Below, piece by piece: positions 1 to 7,916 of a DNA stretch of 48,003 bases. Under the pieces are notes generated by a model. The model made no database searches. It saw nothing but the letters and a program-made list of their open reading frames with translations, and had not been told where the DNA came from. The position numbers were made by a program, and so were the translations under genes. Origin of the DNA: JBOFFC01 sp051648405 (lineage in GTDB: Bacteria; Planctomycetota; Planctomycetia; Pirellulales; Lacipirellulaceae); assembly GCA_051648405.1 (NCBI GenBank), contig JBOFFC010000064.1, positions 1 to 48,003 of the forward strand, in the 5' to 3' direction. Position 1 is the stretch's first letter. Every line of letters begins with the position of its first letter.

Positions 1-176
1 GCCTGTCGGCGTGCAAGGAGATCGTCGAGCACCACGGCGGCCGCGTGCGGGTCGAGAGCACCGTCGGCAAGGGGACCGCGTTCACGCTGAAGTTCCCCGT
101 GGCCCCGGCGGAGGCGCCGGTGGTGGGCCAGCCGGTGGAGGCGCTGGGCCTGCGCGTCGCGAGCGCGACGCGGTAG
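1..176 (+). CDS. Sensor histidine kinase, C-terminal end (partial)
   Basis: Only the last 57 codons are in the window; the frame opens at base 3 and ends with TAG at 174-176. The peptide reads LSACKEIVEHHGGRVRVES followed by GKGTAFTLKFP. This is the end of a HATPase_c domain: the helix before the G2 box, then the GxGTxFxxxxP G2 box that closes the ATP lid of two-component histidine kinases. About 24 residues without a recognisable domain follow. The sensor part lies outside the window, so the stimulus is unknown. The gene converges on the sigma factor gene that ends at 243. Confidence 0.85.
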   Translation, partial: LSACKEIVEHHGGRVRVESTVGKGTAFTLKFPVAPAEAPVVGQPVEALGLRVASATR

Positions 177-242
177 GGCGTTCTCGCGCGGCGTTCAGCC
201 CGGGGTCATTGACCCGGGGCAAATGGTGGAGGGGCGAAGGCG

Positions 243-2309
243 TCAGCGCTTACTTTGAATCTCAGGATCGGCCGCCAAGACCTTTCGTAGAATCGTCACC
301 TCGCGGTCGCGATTCTCCGGGTCGTGATCCCGCCATCGCTCCCAGACAACCTCGGCGGCCGCATCTCTGTTCTTGGAGATCGTCTCGTTCAGCGACTTGA
401 TTCGTGGGCCATCCAGACGGACTCGGTCCATCCACCACGAAGCGTCGTCGCGACCTAACCGGGGTCCGTCTGGTGCATCAATGAGGAAGTTGAGGACATT
501 CTCGACCTCCCGCTCGCTGACCTTCGGCGGCTCCGTCTTGAGCGTCTCGACGTTAAAGAGGTCGATGTCGAACTCGGACGCGCCATCGGTGACACGCCCA
601 TGCAGTACGCTTGCATGGAGCAAAGTGGAAAGCGTCCTGAGTCGCTCAATCTCCGCAGACGCGTGTCCCAGATCGGATTGGATCTCCCGAAGACGCTTCT
701 TGACGGCCGTGGTGCTCTCGCCGTGAGCTACGCCTTCCTTCGCGAACTGCTTCGCACGGGTGGCGATGACGGCTGATGCTCTCGCGAGGCGAACTTCCGC
801 CTCCTTTTGCATTTCCCCCGTTGACTCTGAGATCGCGACCGACAGCGGATCATTCCTACTGCCGTGCTGCTCGGCCATTGCGTTTACCTGCTTCGCGATC
901 ACCGCCATGCGGCGGATCGTCGCGCGGGCTTCCTCCAGCAGCGGAGCGATCTCGTCGATGGTCGGGGGCGCTGGCTTGCTTTCGCTATCCTCAACGGGTT
1001 GCGTCGAGGCTTCTGCAAGAGCGTCCTCCGGCGCAGACGCGAGGACCGAATCGACGTAGTCCGCCGGCGCGATCAGCGACGCCAGCCGATTGACGACGCG
1101 CTCGTAGGCGCCGACGAGCCGGGCCGCCTCGTCCGACTTCATGATTGAGGCGTCATCTGGCATCGACTCTAGCACCGCGATCGCCCCTCGCAGTCGATGC
1201 TGGTGCAGCGTGAGCCGCTCGATCGAGTTCTCGTCACCGGGGCGCCATTCGGAGGCGCTGTCGAGCGCGGCGTCGGCTCTGGGCGCTGACGCTTCCGGCT
1301 CTTGGTCGGTGGCGGCCAAGTTGAGCGGCACGCGCGAGGGGTCGGCGGGCTCGTCGGCGACTTCGGCCGTGAGGACGACGCGGCCATCGGGTGCAAGGAC
1401 GCCGGCGACGACGCGGCCGTCAGGGGCCGGTGTGGGGCCGGCGGCGTTTGCCAGCAGTGCGAAGGCCGCTAAGCCGCAAGCGGCGACGGCGAGGGGTTTC
1501 GCCAGTGTCGTAGCGAGCATGGCTCGGGTTCCTTGATGGAGAAGAGCGACCACCCCCGCCGACGCGGAGAGGGCGCCCCCGGTGGCGAGTGCCGACGCGT
1601 TCGACGCGGTCTGGAGAACAACGTGCGACGGCGCCGTGGCGGCCATCGCTTCGGATTGGCGACTCGTGACGGCGGCGATCGCCGTGGCGAGGGTCACGCC
1701 ACGCCGGATCAGCCGCGACCGCAGCAACTGCTTGCCGCGCGCCAGGCGCCCCTGCACCCCCTGGGTCGTCGTGTCGGTCGCCTCGGCGATCGCGCGGCGG
1801 CTCTGGCCTTCGAGGTAGCGCATCACCAGCGGGGTTCGATAACGATCCGGGAGCCGGTCGAGCTCCTCGGCCAGCACGCTGGCGAGCTCGCGACGCCACA
1901 GGTCGGGGAACTTTCGCTCCGGCGGAGCGGCGGGATCGACGGCGAGCCCCTCCTCGCGGCGCGCGGCGAGCCGCTTGCGGGCCCGCAGGCTGGTGCGACG
2001 CGCCACGCGGAAGAGCCAGCCGGCGGCCGACTCGCTGGCCCCGATCCGCGACGCGCCACGCACCAACAACAGGAACGTCGCCTGGTAGGCGTCTTCGGCG
2101 TCTTGCGGGCGACGCAGTGCCTGACGGCAAACACGCCACACCATCGCCCCGTGGCGCTCGAGCAGCGTTTCCAGCGCCGCGGTCTCCCCGTGCCGAGTGA
2201 ACCGCCGCAGCAGCTCGCCGTCGGTATCCATGACGCCGCTATCGACCATGCCGGGCGCCGCCGGACGGGTGGTTGCGGTGTCGGTTGCAGTATCGAGCGA
2301 GGAGAGCAT
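243..2309 (-). CDS. ECF-like RNA polymerase sigma factor with membrane-anchored C-terminal extension
   Basis: This 688-residue protein starts with a sigma factor: region 2 at about residues 31-105 (ERHGAMVWRVCRQALR, DAEDAYQATFLLLVR) and region 4 at about 131-185 (LDRLPDRYRTPLVMRYLEG, then a helix-turn-helix). Ordinary ECF sigma factors stop near residue 190. Here a hydrophobic segment follows at about 250-271 (LAVAACGLAAFALLANAA), then roughly 400 charged, helical residues that would lie outside the membrane. Planctomycetes have many such one-protein sigma factors with extensions, which may sense signals directly without a separate anti-sigma factor; that role is inference. I chose the ATG at 2307-2309 because the longer frame adds about 38 arginine-rich residues with no sigma similarity. 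No clear Shine-Dalgarno is visible. Confidence 0.85.
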   Translation of the reverse strand: MLSSLDTATDTATTRPAAPGMVDSGVMDTDGELLRRFTRHGETAALETLLERHGAMVWRVCRQALRRPQDAEDAYQATFLLLVRGASRIGASESAAGWLFRVARRTSLRARKRLAARREEGLAVDPAAPPERKFPDLWRRELASVLAEELDRLPDRYRTPLVMRYLEGQSRRAIAEATDTTTQGVQGRLARGKQLLRSRLIRRGVTLATAIAAVTSRQSEAMAATAPSHVVLQTASNASALATGGALSASAGVVALLHQGTRAMLATTLAKPLAVAACGLAAFALLANAAGPTPAPDGRVVAGVLAPDGRVVLTAEVADEPADPSRVPLNLAATDQEPEASAPRADAALDSASEWRPGDENSIERLTLHQHRLRGAIAVLESMPDDASIMKSDEAARLVGAYERVVNRLASLIAPADYVDSVLASAPEDALAEASTQPVEDSESKPAPPTIDEIAPLLEEARATIRRMAVIAKQVNAMAEQHGSRNDPLSVAISESTGEMQKEAEVRLARASAVIATRAKQFAKEGVAHGESTTAVKKRLREIQSDLGHASAEIERLRTLSTLLHASVLHGRVTDGASEFDIDLFNVETLKTEPPKVSEREVENVLNFLIDAPDGPRLGRDDASWWMDRVRLDGPRIKSLNETISKNRDAAAEVVWERWRDHDPENRDREVTILRKVLAADPEIQSKR

Positions 2310-2429
2310 CGTCGGCGCAGCGTGGCGGGGCGTTCGGGCAATCGGCGTCACACGGTAGTAGTGCGCGCGACGGGGCCGCCGAACCGCAGAATGCGGAGAG
2401 AATTCCCCAAGTCGCCTGCGCACCCGTGT

Positions 2430-2528
2430 CCCCCTCTTCCTTTAGGAGGAGGGGTTAGGGGAGGTGGCTTGAAGCGGGTACCCGGCTCACCCCCTCCCCT
2501 AGCCCCTCTCCCTGAAGCGGGAGGGGGA
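2430..2528. repeat. Imperfect inverted repeat, about 99 bp
   Basis: The left arm (2430-2466) and right arm (2488-2528) are reverse complements with a few mismatches and a two-base indel, separated by about 21 bases. The shared core is of the form AGGGG(T/C)TAGGGGAGG. The element lies in the 252-bp gap between the start of the sigma factor gene and the end of the lipoprotein gene at 2562. It resembles the small palindromic elements common between genes in planctomycete genomes. It could fold into a long hairpin on either strand; any function is unknown. Confidence 0.7.
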
Positions 2529-2561
2529 TAAGTGCCTTCACGCCGCTTATGCACAGGGCGT

Positions 2562-3617
2562 CTACTGCCCCTGCTGCGCGACCGCTTCGCGGAAGCGCCC
2601 CAGCAGGCGTTGCTCCAGCGGCTCGTCGCGGCCGATGTCGATCCAGCGATCGCTGCTGAGGACCGTGCTCGGCGGGTTCAGCCGGTCCGTGGGGAGCGAC
2701 GCGTCGTTGCGCAGCGACGCCGCGCCGGCCGTCGCGCGCTCCGGCCGCACGAGGTCCTCGAGTTGCTTATCGACGCGCACGCCGACTTCGTAGCCCCCGT
2801 TGACGGGGACCACGCGGACCTTCGCACGGCGCCGGATCGTTTGCAGCGTGCTCTGCCAGCGGTTGAACGCGCCGGCCGAGTCGCGGCGCCACGGCTCGAA
2901 GATCGTCGCCCCCGTCTGCCACGGCGTCTCGAAGGCGCCCTCGGTGGCGACCCCCGGTCCGACCGTCGCGCGTTGCTCGGACTGGATCGGGAAGATCGCG
3001 GCCAGCGCCCCCGCCATCGCCTCCCAGGCGGCGTCGGGGTTCGACGTTTGGATGTACACGGGGTTCGGAAGGCGGTTCTCGACGGTCGGCTCGCGCGGCA
3101 GGCCGAACTCGGGGCTGATCGCCCCCCCTTCGGTGGGGATCACGTCGCTCCACGAGCCGGGCCCCGTCGCCGCCGCCCCGGGCGCCGCGACCACCGGAGG
3201 GATCACCATCATCGGCTGCGGCGCCACCATCGGCGTCGGCAGCGTTGTCGGAGCGTACACACCCGGCGGCGTGCTGAACTGGCACGACGCGCTCGGGTCG
3301 GGGGGGGCGCAGGTCGCTTCTCCCGGCGCCACGTACCCGTAGCCCCAAGGTGGGGGAGCAAACAGCGGCTCGCCGTCGGCGAAGCTCGCGGGCTCGACGC
3401 TGGCGTCGAGGATCGTCGGCCGCTTCGAGTCGATCCGCGCTTCGCTCGGCGACTCGGCGACGTCCTCCGACTGCCCACGAACGACCGTCGTCACCTCGGC
3501 TCGAGGTTGTGTGTCGATCGGCGAGGGTGCAACGGTCATCTGCGTCGGCGCGTCGATGAACGACCGGCAACCCAATGCCGAAACACCCAGGACGGCGAAC
3601 AAGATGACAAGCCGCAC
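2562..3617 (-). CDS. Hypothetical lipoprotein
   Basis: This 351-residue protein begins with a short hydrophobic signal (MRLVILFAVLGVSALGC) ending in a lipobox, so Cys17 should be lipidated after signal peptidase II cleavage. The middle (about residues 90-170) is rich in Pro, Ala and Gly (APPPWGYGYVAPGEA, PMVAPQPMMVIPPVV) and looks like an unfolded linker. The last 150 residues (about 190-340) look folded: WEAMAGALAAIFPIQSEQR and VRVVPVNGGYEVGVRVDKQLEDL. I recognise no named family. The start codon is GTG, with a purine-rich stretch just upstream. It is probably anchored in a membrane facing the periplasm. Confidence 0.8.
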   Translation of the reverse strand: MRLVILFAVLGVSALGCRSFIDAPTQMTVAPSPIDTQPRAEVTTVVRGQSEDVAESPSEARIDSKRPTILDASVEPASFADGEPLFAPPPWGYGYVAPGEATCAPPDPSASCQFSTPPGVYAPTTLPTPMVAPQPMMVIPPVVAAPGAAATGPGSWSDVIPTEGGAISPEFGLPREPTVENRLPNPVYIQTSNPDAAWEAMAGALAAIFPIQSEQRATVGPGVATEGAFETPWQTGATIFEPWRRDSAGAFNRWQSTLQTIRRRAKVRVVPVNGGYEVGVRVDKQLEDLVRPERATAGAASLRNDASLPTDRLNPPSTVLSSDRWIDIGRDEPLEQRLLGRFREAVAQQGQ

Positions 3618-3741
3618 GAGAACGCTCTCTGCCAGGAAGCACCTTAGTGGTCGGTCCGCAAGACACGACGTCCGCTGAGGCTCGCGGAACTCGGCGACCT
3701 AGGCAAGGCCGATCAGGATGCTGCCGGCACCCTGATTCGAC

Positions 3742-3770
3742 TTGCCGCAACATAACATATGAGTTATGAT
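3742..3770 (+). promoter_or_regulatory. Sigma-70-like promoter of the HigB/HigA-like module
   Basis: TTGCCG (3742-3747) and TATGAT (3765-3770) are separated by exactly 17 bases. This is a near-consensus housekeeping promoter in an AT-rich patch of an otherwise GC-rich window. The predicted transcription start, 7-8 bases after the -10 box, is 3777-3778, on or next to the toxin ATG at 3778. The mRNA would then be leaderless. The upstream in-frame ATG at 3766 lies inside the -10 box and is unlikely to be used. Confidence 0.55.
3751..3767. promoter_or_regulatory. Probable operator: palindrome over the toxin-antitoxin promoter
   Basis: CATAAC (3751-3756) and GTTATG (3762-3767) form a perfect inverted repeat with a 5-base spacer. 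The palindrome covers the -10 half of the spacer and the -10 box of the predicted promoter. Toxin-antitoxin operons are usually repressed by their antitoxin, alone or with toxin, binding such a palindrome. Here the helix-turn-helix-like antitoxin encoded at 4115-4432 would be the candidate. The placement is seen in the sequence; binding is inferred. Confidence 0.45.
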
Positions 3771-3777
3771 TCCCTCG

Positions 3778-4110
3778 ATGAAGGAAGTCGTCGAATACCA
3801 AGACGAAGAGGCGCGTCGCCCCTTCGCGGATTGGTTCGACGATCTCGACTCGCAAACGGCGCTGAGGGTCCGCACGCGGCTCGCGCGGGCCGAGGCAGGC
3901 AACCTCGGCGACTCGAAGTCCGTCGGGGGTGGCGTCAGCGAGATGCGGATCGACTTCGGGCCGGGCTACCGCGTCTACTTCGGCCGCGACGGCGACACGC
4001 TCGTCGTGCTCCTCGGAGGAGGGACGAAGCGTCGTCAGAGCGCCGACATCGAGGTCGCCAAGTCCCGCTGGGAAGACTACAAGCAACGGAAACGCGAAGG
4101 CCGGTCCTAA
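3778..4110 (+). CDS. HigB/RelE-type toxin (Gp49-like, PF05973 family)
   Basis: This 110-residue protein has the hallmarks of the phage-derived Gp49-like/HigB branch of the RelE superfamily. It opens with VVEYQDEEARRPFADWFDDLD, followed by RVRTRLARAEAGNLGDSKSV, then IDFGPGYRVYFG, LVVLLGGGTKRRQ and a terminal helix (DIEVAKSRWEDYKQRK). Such toxins cut mRNA on the ribosome and are held inactive by a partner antitoxin. The antitoxin gene starts 4 bases after this stop. Unusually, the toxin comes first, as in higBA systems. I chose the ATG at 3778 rather than 3766 because 3766 lies inside the -10 box and family members begin near this residue. Confidence 0.85.
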   Translation: MKEVVEYQDEEARRPFADWFDDLDSQTALRVRTRLARAEAGNLGDSKSVGGGVSEMRIDFGPGYRVYFGRDGDTLVVLLGGGTKRRQSADIEVAKSRWEDYKQRKREGRS

Positions 4111-4114
4111 AGCG

Positions 4115-4432
4115 ATGCCCAACACTCGCCCCTTCCGCCAGACCGTCGTCGAGCGTGCGAAACGCGACGCCGAGTTCCGCGTCGGCTTGCTCACCGAAGC
4201 TTCGGAGTGCTTCCTGGCCGGCGACACCGGCACGGCGAAGGTGCTGCTGCGCGACTACGTCAACGCCACGCTCGGGTTCCGCGAGCTGGGGCGGCTCGTC
4301 GATAAGAAGCCCGAGAGCCTGATGCGGATGCTGAGCGCGGCGGGGAACCCACGAGCGGCGAACCTCGCGCAAGTCCTCTCGTCGCTCCAGTCGCACGAGG
4401 GGATCACGCTGCAAGTCGCCGCGTCACGCTGA
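4115..4432 (+). CDS. HigA-like addiction-module antitoxin
   Basis: This 105-residue protein (MPNTRPFRQTVVERAKRDA) matches the pattern of DNA-binding antitoxins partnered with Gp49-like toxins (COG3636-type). The N-terminal helix carries FRVGLLTEASECFLAGDTGTA. A Cro/HigA-like helix-turn-helix follows at about 50-90: GFRELGRLVDKKPESLMRML, then NPRAANLAQVLSSLQ. It should neutralise the toxin and repress the shared promoter through the palindrome at 3751-3767. The ATG lies 4 bases after the toxin stop, so translation is probably coupled. Confidence 0.8.
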   Translation: MPNTRPFRQTVVERAKRDAEFRVGLLTEASECFLAGDTGTAKVLLRDYVNATLGFRELGRLVDKKPESLMRMLSAAGNPRAANLAQVLSSLQSHEGITLQVAASR

Positions 4433-4458
4433 CCCCGAAGCAAAAGTTAAGCTGCCCC

Positions 4459-4851
4459 TCACGGCCGCTCGTCCTCGAACCCCGCGGCGACCAGGTCCCG
4501 GTAGCCCTGCTTCAGCGGGCGAGCCTCGTACCCCTCGCGCTTCAGGATCACCGCGGCGGCCTTCGAGCGCATGCCGACCTCGCAGTAGAGGTACAGCGGC
4601 TTGTCGTCGGGCAGAGTCTCGGCGAGCTTCTCGCGGTCGAGGCTGTGCTTGCGCAGCGAATCGACCGGCAGCAGCACCGCCCCCGCGACGTGCCCCTTGT
4701 CCCACTCCTCCTTGCTGCGGACGTCCACCAGCACGGCCTCCCCCTCGGCGACACGCTGCTGGACCGTCGCGAGCGAGTCCTTCGTGTGCTCGACGGTCGG
4801 CCGCCCGGCGTTGAGCTGGAGGAGGAGGCAGAGGGCGAGGAGGGTTGGCAT
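4459..4851 (-). CDS. Secreted single-domain rhodanese-like protein
   Basis: This 130-residue protein has a hydrophobic N-terminal signal (MPTLLALCLLLQLNAG) followed by one rhodanese domain. The domain shows the VLVDVRSKEEWDKGHVAGAV motif (about 40-59) and the active-site loop YCEVGMRS, with catalytic Cys90. The loop fits CxxGxR(S), the signature of sulfurtransferase-type single-domain rhodaneses. Export suggests a periplasmic role; the sulfur donor and acceptor are unknown. A longer in-frame start at 5007 would run through the inverted repeat at 4908-4983, so I chose the ATG at 4851, where the signal peptide begins. Confidence 0.88.
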   Translation of the reverse strand: MPTLLALCLLLQLNAGRPTVEHTKDSLATVQQRVAEGEAVLVDVRSKEEWDKGHVAGAVLLPVDSLRKHSLDREKLAETLPDDKPLYLYCEVGMRSKAAAVILKREGYEARPLKQGYRDLVAAGFEDERP

Positions 4852-4907
4852 GGGCAGACTAGGGGCGAAGGTTAGCGAAGCGGAACCAACTCCATCGTAG
4901 CGGAAGA

Positions 4908-4983
4908 CCTGAGCCGGGGGCGCGAGCCCCCGAAGTGGCGCCGCTCGGTGAGTCACTCCGAGGGCTCGCGCCCCCGGCTCAGG
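4908..4983. repeat. Inverted repeat with 25-bp arms
   Basis: Left arm 4908-4932 and right arm 4959-4983 are reverse complements with a single mismatch (arm core GAGCCGGGGGCGCGAGCCC), separated by 26 bases. It lies between the rhodanese start and the end of the broken GNAT gene. The arms contain nested palindromes, so the transcript would fold strongly. It looks like a member of a dispersed palindromic repeat family. Confidence 0.8.
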
Positions 4984-5014
4984 GTTGCGCTCTTCGATGA
5001 GCACCAACGCGAGG

Positions 5015-5490
5015 CTACGAGCTCAGGGCTTTCCAAAACACGACCTTGTCGACTCCCTGCTCGTAGAAGTCTCGGATGCGAGCCTCTTCGGAGAAGCCGT
5101 TCTTACGGTAGAACGCGCGGGTCGCTTCGAATTCGTCGATGCCCGCCGTCTCGACGAGCAGCACGCGCGACCCGTGCGAAGCAAGCGTCTGCTCAACGTA
5201 CCGCAGCAACGCCCCGCCTCGCCCGCTGCCGCGTAGGTCCTCGCGCACCGCGATCAGGTAGAGGTTCCAAGTTCCGCTCGTCATGCGCTCTGAGCGAAGT
5301 ACGCCAGCCCGACGATGCCAACTCCCTCGATCTCGTCCACAATCCAGCGGTGGTTCGGACCGAGCTTACCTGCGGCGTGCCCCTCGACCAGCTCGCGAAG
5401 CTCGGCGAGTTCGTCGGGTCCAAAAAGCCCGATCCGTTCCGCAAACGTCATCACGGCGGGAGTTTCGTCGGGAGTCATCGAGCGGATCAT
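5015..5490 (-). pseudogene. GNAT N-acetyltransferase broken by a one-base deletion
   Basis: Two overlapping frames together make one GNAT protein. The upstream frame (5281-5490) starts at ATG 5488-5490 with MIRSMTPDETPAVMTFAERIG and ends at ...GLAYFAQSA. The downstream frame (5015-5284) continues with MTSGTWNLYLIAV, the acetyl-CoA loop DLRGSGRGGALL and TRAFYRKNGF. Adding one C near 5291-5292 restores a continuous reading of YFAPERMTSGTWNLYL, the pattern typical of this family. The stop and the next ATG overlap as ATGA (5281-5284), so coupled translation of two halves is formally possible. A sequencing error is the other alternative. The half proteins lack either the N-terminal strands or the acetyl-CoA site, so activity is doubtful. 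Confidence 0.8.
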
Positions 5491-5597
5491 CGGCGTGGTC
5501 GGGCGAAGGGGCGCGGAGGTTGATCGAGTTCGCCATGTTACCCCGATAAACGGCGCTCCGTCGGTGATCTCGCTCACCGAACACTCCCGCCAACCCC

Positions 5598-6683
5598 TCA
5601 CCCCGCCGCGTTCAGCTCCACCGCCGCGTCGTCCGCCACGTTGACCCACACGTGGACGTGCGGCGCGCCGCGGTAGTGCCAGACGAAGCTCGGGCCCTCC
5701 AGGCGCCAGTTGTCCCACACGCCGTCCTCACCGAGGTCCTCCTGCGCGTAGTACGCCAGGTGGCAGGCCGCGAGCCCCGTGCGGCCCTCCAGCGACTGCT
5801 TGTCGAGGCACGCCAAGGCTTCGCTGCGGTCGGCGTCGCGGTACGGCTCGACCAGCTTGGCGAGCACGCCGCGTAGGTGCTGCTGCTGGTCGGCCGACAG
5901 CTCGGCGACGGCGATCCCCTGGTAAGGCTTCTTCGGCGCCGCGCCGCGGAAGGGGACTTGCGACTCGTGCGGCAGGCCCTTGCGCACCAGCGCCGCGTGC
6001 TGCTGCTCGCCGTCGAGCATCTTGTAGAGCTCGTTCGCCGCAACCCCCTGCGGCCAGAAGACGCTCCCCGGGTGGTGGGGTCGTTCGTTGAAGCCGTCGG
6101 CGTCGTGGCCGTAGAAGATCGGCCCGCCGAAGGCGACGTGCTCGGCCGAGTTGCCGTCGCAACGGACCGTCATGTGCCGCCCGGTGAAGACGAACTCGAA
6201 GGGCTCTTTGCTCCCGAGGCCGGCGCCGCCGGGCTGGCCAAAGATCGCAAGGCTGTTCGACTCGCCGAAGCCCCCCGAGTCGTCGGTCAGTTGCTTGTCG
6301 ATCCGCGCGTGCCACTCGGGGCTGTAGATCCCCTCGAAGATCGTTCGCACCAGCGCCCGCTGGTCCTTCGTGTAGAAGTCGCTGTTGAGCGTGTGCGGCG
6401 TGATGTCCCAGTTGTTCGAGACGTGCGTCCGCAGCAAGCCGCGTTCACCATCGACGTGGTCCCAAGCGAAGCAGACCGCCTCGCGCTGCCCCGGCGAGAG
6501 CGACTCGTAGAGCAGCTTCACGAGCGACTCGGGCGCGGCGGCCGGAGTCGGCGTGGCAACCGGGCTGGCCCACACCTTGCCCGCCCCCGGGAGCGCGGCG
6601 AGCCCGACGGCGGCGCCGGTGGCGACGAGGAACTCGCGACGGTCGAGCGGAGCTCGCAAACAAGTGCTGAGCGGCGTGGTCAT
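5598..6683 (-). CDS. Tat-exported DUF3500-like protein
   Basis: This 361-residue protein starts with a twin-arginine signal: DRREFLVATGAAVGLAALPGAGKVWA. It should therefore be exported folded by the Tat system. The mature part resembles the DUF3500 family, with motifs LYESLSPGQREAVCFAWD, FTGRHMTVRCDGN, VAFGGPIFYGHDADGF and a C-terminal WHYRGAPHVHVWVNVADD. The function of the family is not established. Histidines cluster in GPIFYGH and PHVHVWVN and could bind a metal; that is inference. The start at ATG 6681-6683 places the Tat motif about 15 residues in. The much longer open frame upstream overlaps the protease gene and is ignored. Confidence 0.8.
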   Translation of the reverse strand: MTTPLSTCLRAPLDRREFLVATGAAVGLAALPGAGKVWASPVATPTPAAAPESLVKLLYESLSPGQREAVCFAWDHVDGERGLLRTHVSNNWDITPHTLNSDFYTKDQRALVRTIFEGIYSPEWHARIDKQLTDDSGGFGESNSLAIFGQPGGAGLGSKEPFEFVFTGRHMTVRCDGNSAEHVAFGGPIFYGHDADGFNERPHHPGSVFWPQGVAANELYKMLDGEQQHAALVRKGLPHESQVPFRGAAPKKPYQGIAVAELSADQQQHLRGVLAKLVEPYRDADRSEALACLDKQSLEGRTGLAACHLAYYAQEDLGEDGVWDNWRLEGPSFVWHYRGAPHVHVWVNVADDAAVELNAAG

Positions 6684-6869
6684 GAGTGAGTCTCGCGACG
6701 AGAGGAGGTGGTCCGCAGGGCCCCATCTTACGCCGGCGCGCCCCGGGGAGGGGAGTACGTCGTGCCCGGCCCGAGCGGCTCTGAAAACGCTCGCTTCGCG
6801 CGACGGGGGTTGGTACGCTGCGGGCGATTCGCTCGTTATGCCGCCTGTTTCTCGTCTTGGAGGCCCGCG

Positions 6870-7916
6870 ATGCACGGGACGTTCTTGGGGGCCGCTCTGG
6901 CCGCGTTGGCGACGGCCACGACGGCGCAGGCGTTCGTCAGTTTCGGCGGTGGATTGGGCTCGAAATGGGGCCCCGACCCGGCCGCGGGGACACCGGCGGT
7001 CGTGACCTGGAGCTTCGTCCCCGACGGCACGCCGATCGACCCCGGGTTCGTGCTCGACCCGTTCAGCCACCCCGGCGAGACGGGCTTCGCGGGGACGAGC
7101 AACCTCGGCGCGCTGCGGCAGCGGATCGACGTGACGCTGGGGCGCGGCGCGGGGGCGTTCGACGCGGCCGTCGCGCGGGCCTTCGCCACCTGGTCGGCCG
7201 CCGCGAACATCACGTTCGTCGGGCCGGTGACGGACAACGGCGCGCCGCTCACTTCGGCCGGCGCCACGACCCCCGACATCCGCATCGCCGCCTTCCAGCC
7301 GGCGCCGGGGCACTCGTTCAACTTCGTGGGCGCGGTCGGCTTCGGTCCGCCCGGCTTCGGGCCCGACCCGCTCGCGGGGGACATCATGTTCAACCTCGCG
7401 GCGACGATCGACGTCGTCATTGGGACGGAGGACCTGACGCCGATGCCCCCGTTCACCAACGACCTCGAGGGGCTGCTGCTGCACGAGCTGGGGCACGCGG
7501 CGATCGGCCTGGGGCACCCCTCGTGGAACGGCGCCAACCCCGACCAGCGCGTGATGTACGTCGGCGACTTCGCGAACCCCGAGGCGCCCTTCTGCTGCCA
7601 GACCGTCAATCGCGAGCTGCACCCCGACGACCGCGACGGCGCCTGGTTCACCTACGGCATCCGCGGCGATTACAACGCCGACGGCCGCGTCAACGCGGCC
7701 GACTACACCGCGTGGCGTGACGGGCTGGGGACCACCTACGCGGCCGCCGATTACACGCCGTTCGCGAACCACTACGGCGGCGTGCGACCAACGGCGCCAA
7801 CCGCGACGACCTCGGTCCCCGAACACGCGAGCGTATTGCTCGTGTCACTCAGCGCGATCGCATGGACGCAACCCCGTCGCCTCGCGCGTCCTTTGCGCCT
7901 TTGCGCCTCTGCGTGA
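6870..7916 (+). CDS. Secreted matrixin-type zinc protease with dockerin-like tail
   Basis: This 348-residue protein has a signal peptide (MHGTFLGAALAALATATTAQA). A metzincin zinc site follows: HELGHAAIGLGHP gives zinc ligands His205, His209 and His215 and catalytic Glu206. Ahead of it lies a domain like those of matrix-metalloprotease relatives (FDAAVARAFATWSAAANITF). At about 267-302 sits a dockerin-like segment (DYNADGRVNAADYTAWRD). The tail (SVPEHASVLLVSLSAIAW, then PRRLARP) resembles a PEP-CTERM sorting signal with PEH instead of PEP. GGAGG at 6859-6863 is a good ribosome binding site. The last nine or so codons lie inside an inverted repeat (7886-7940). Confidence 0.85.
   Translation: MHGTFLGAALAALATATTAQAFVSFGGGLGSKWGPDPAAGTPAVVTWSFVPDGTPIDPGFVLDPFSHPGETGFAGTSNLGALRQRIDVTLGRGAGAFDAAVARAFATWSAAANITFVGPVTDNGAPLTSAGATTPDIRIAAFQPAPGHSFNFVGAVGFGPPGFGPDPLAGDIMFNLAATIDVVIGTEDLTPMPPFTNDLEGLLLHELGHAAIGLGHPSWNGANPDQRVMYVGDFANPEAPFCCQTVNRELHPDDRDGAWFTYGIRGDYNADGRVNAADYTAWRDGLGTTYAAADYTPFANHYGGVRPTAPTATTSVPEHASVLLVSLSAIAWTQPRRLARPLRLCASA

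Noticed and set aside
3766..3777. Upstream ATG at 3766 as toxin start
   Set aside because: It lies inside the TATGAT -10 box, so the mRNA would not contain it, and toxin relatives begin near the ATG at 3778.
5598..7826. A single 742-codon minus-strand open frame covering the DUF3500-like gene and the antisense of the protease gene
   Set aside because: Only the part below 6683 has coding character and a Tat signal. The rest is Arg/Gly-rich antisense of the well-supported protease on the + strand.
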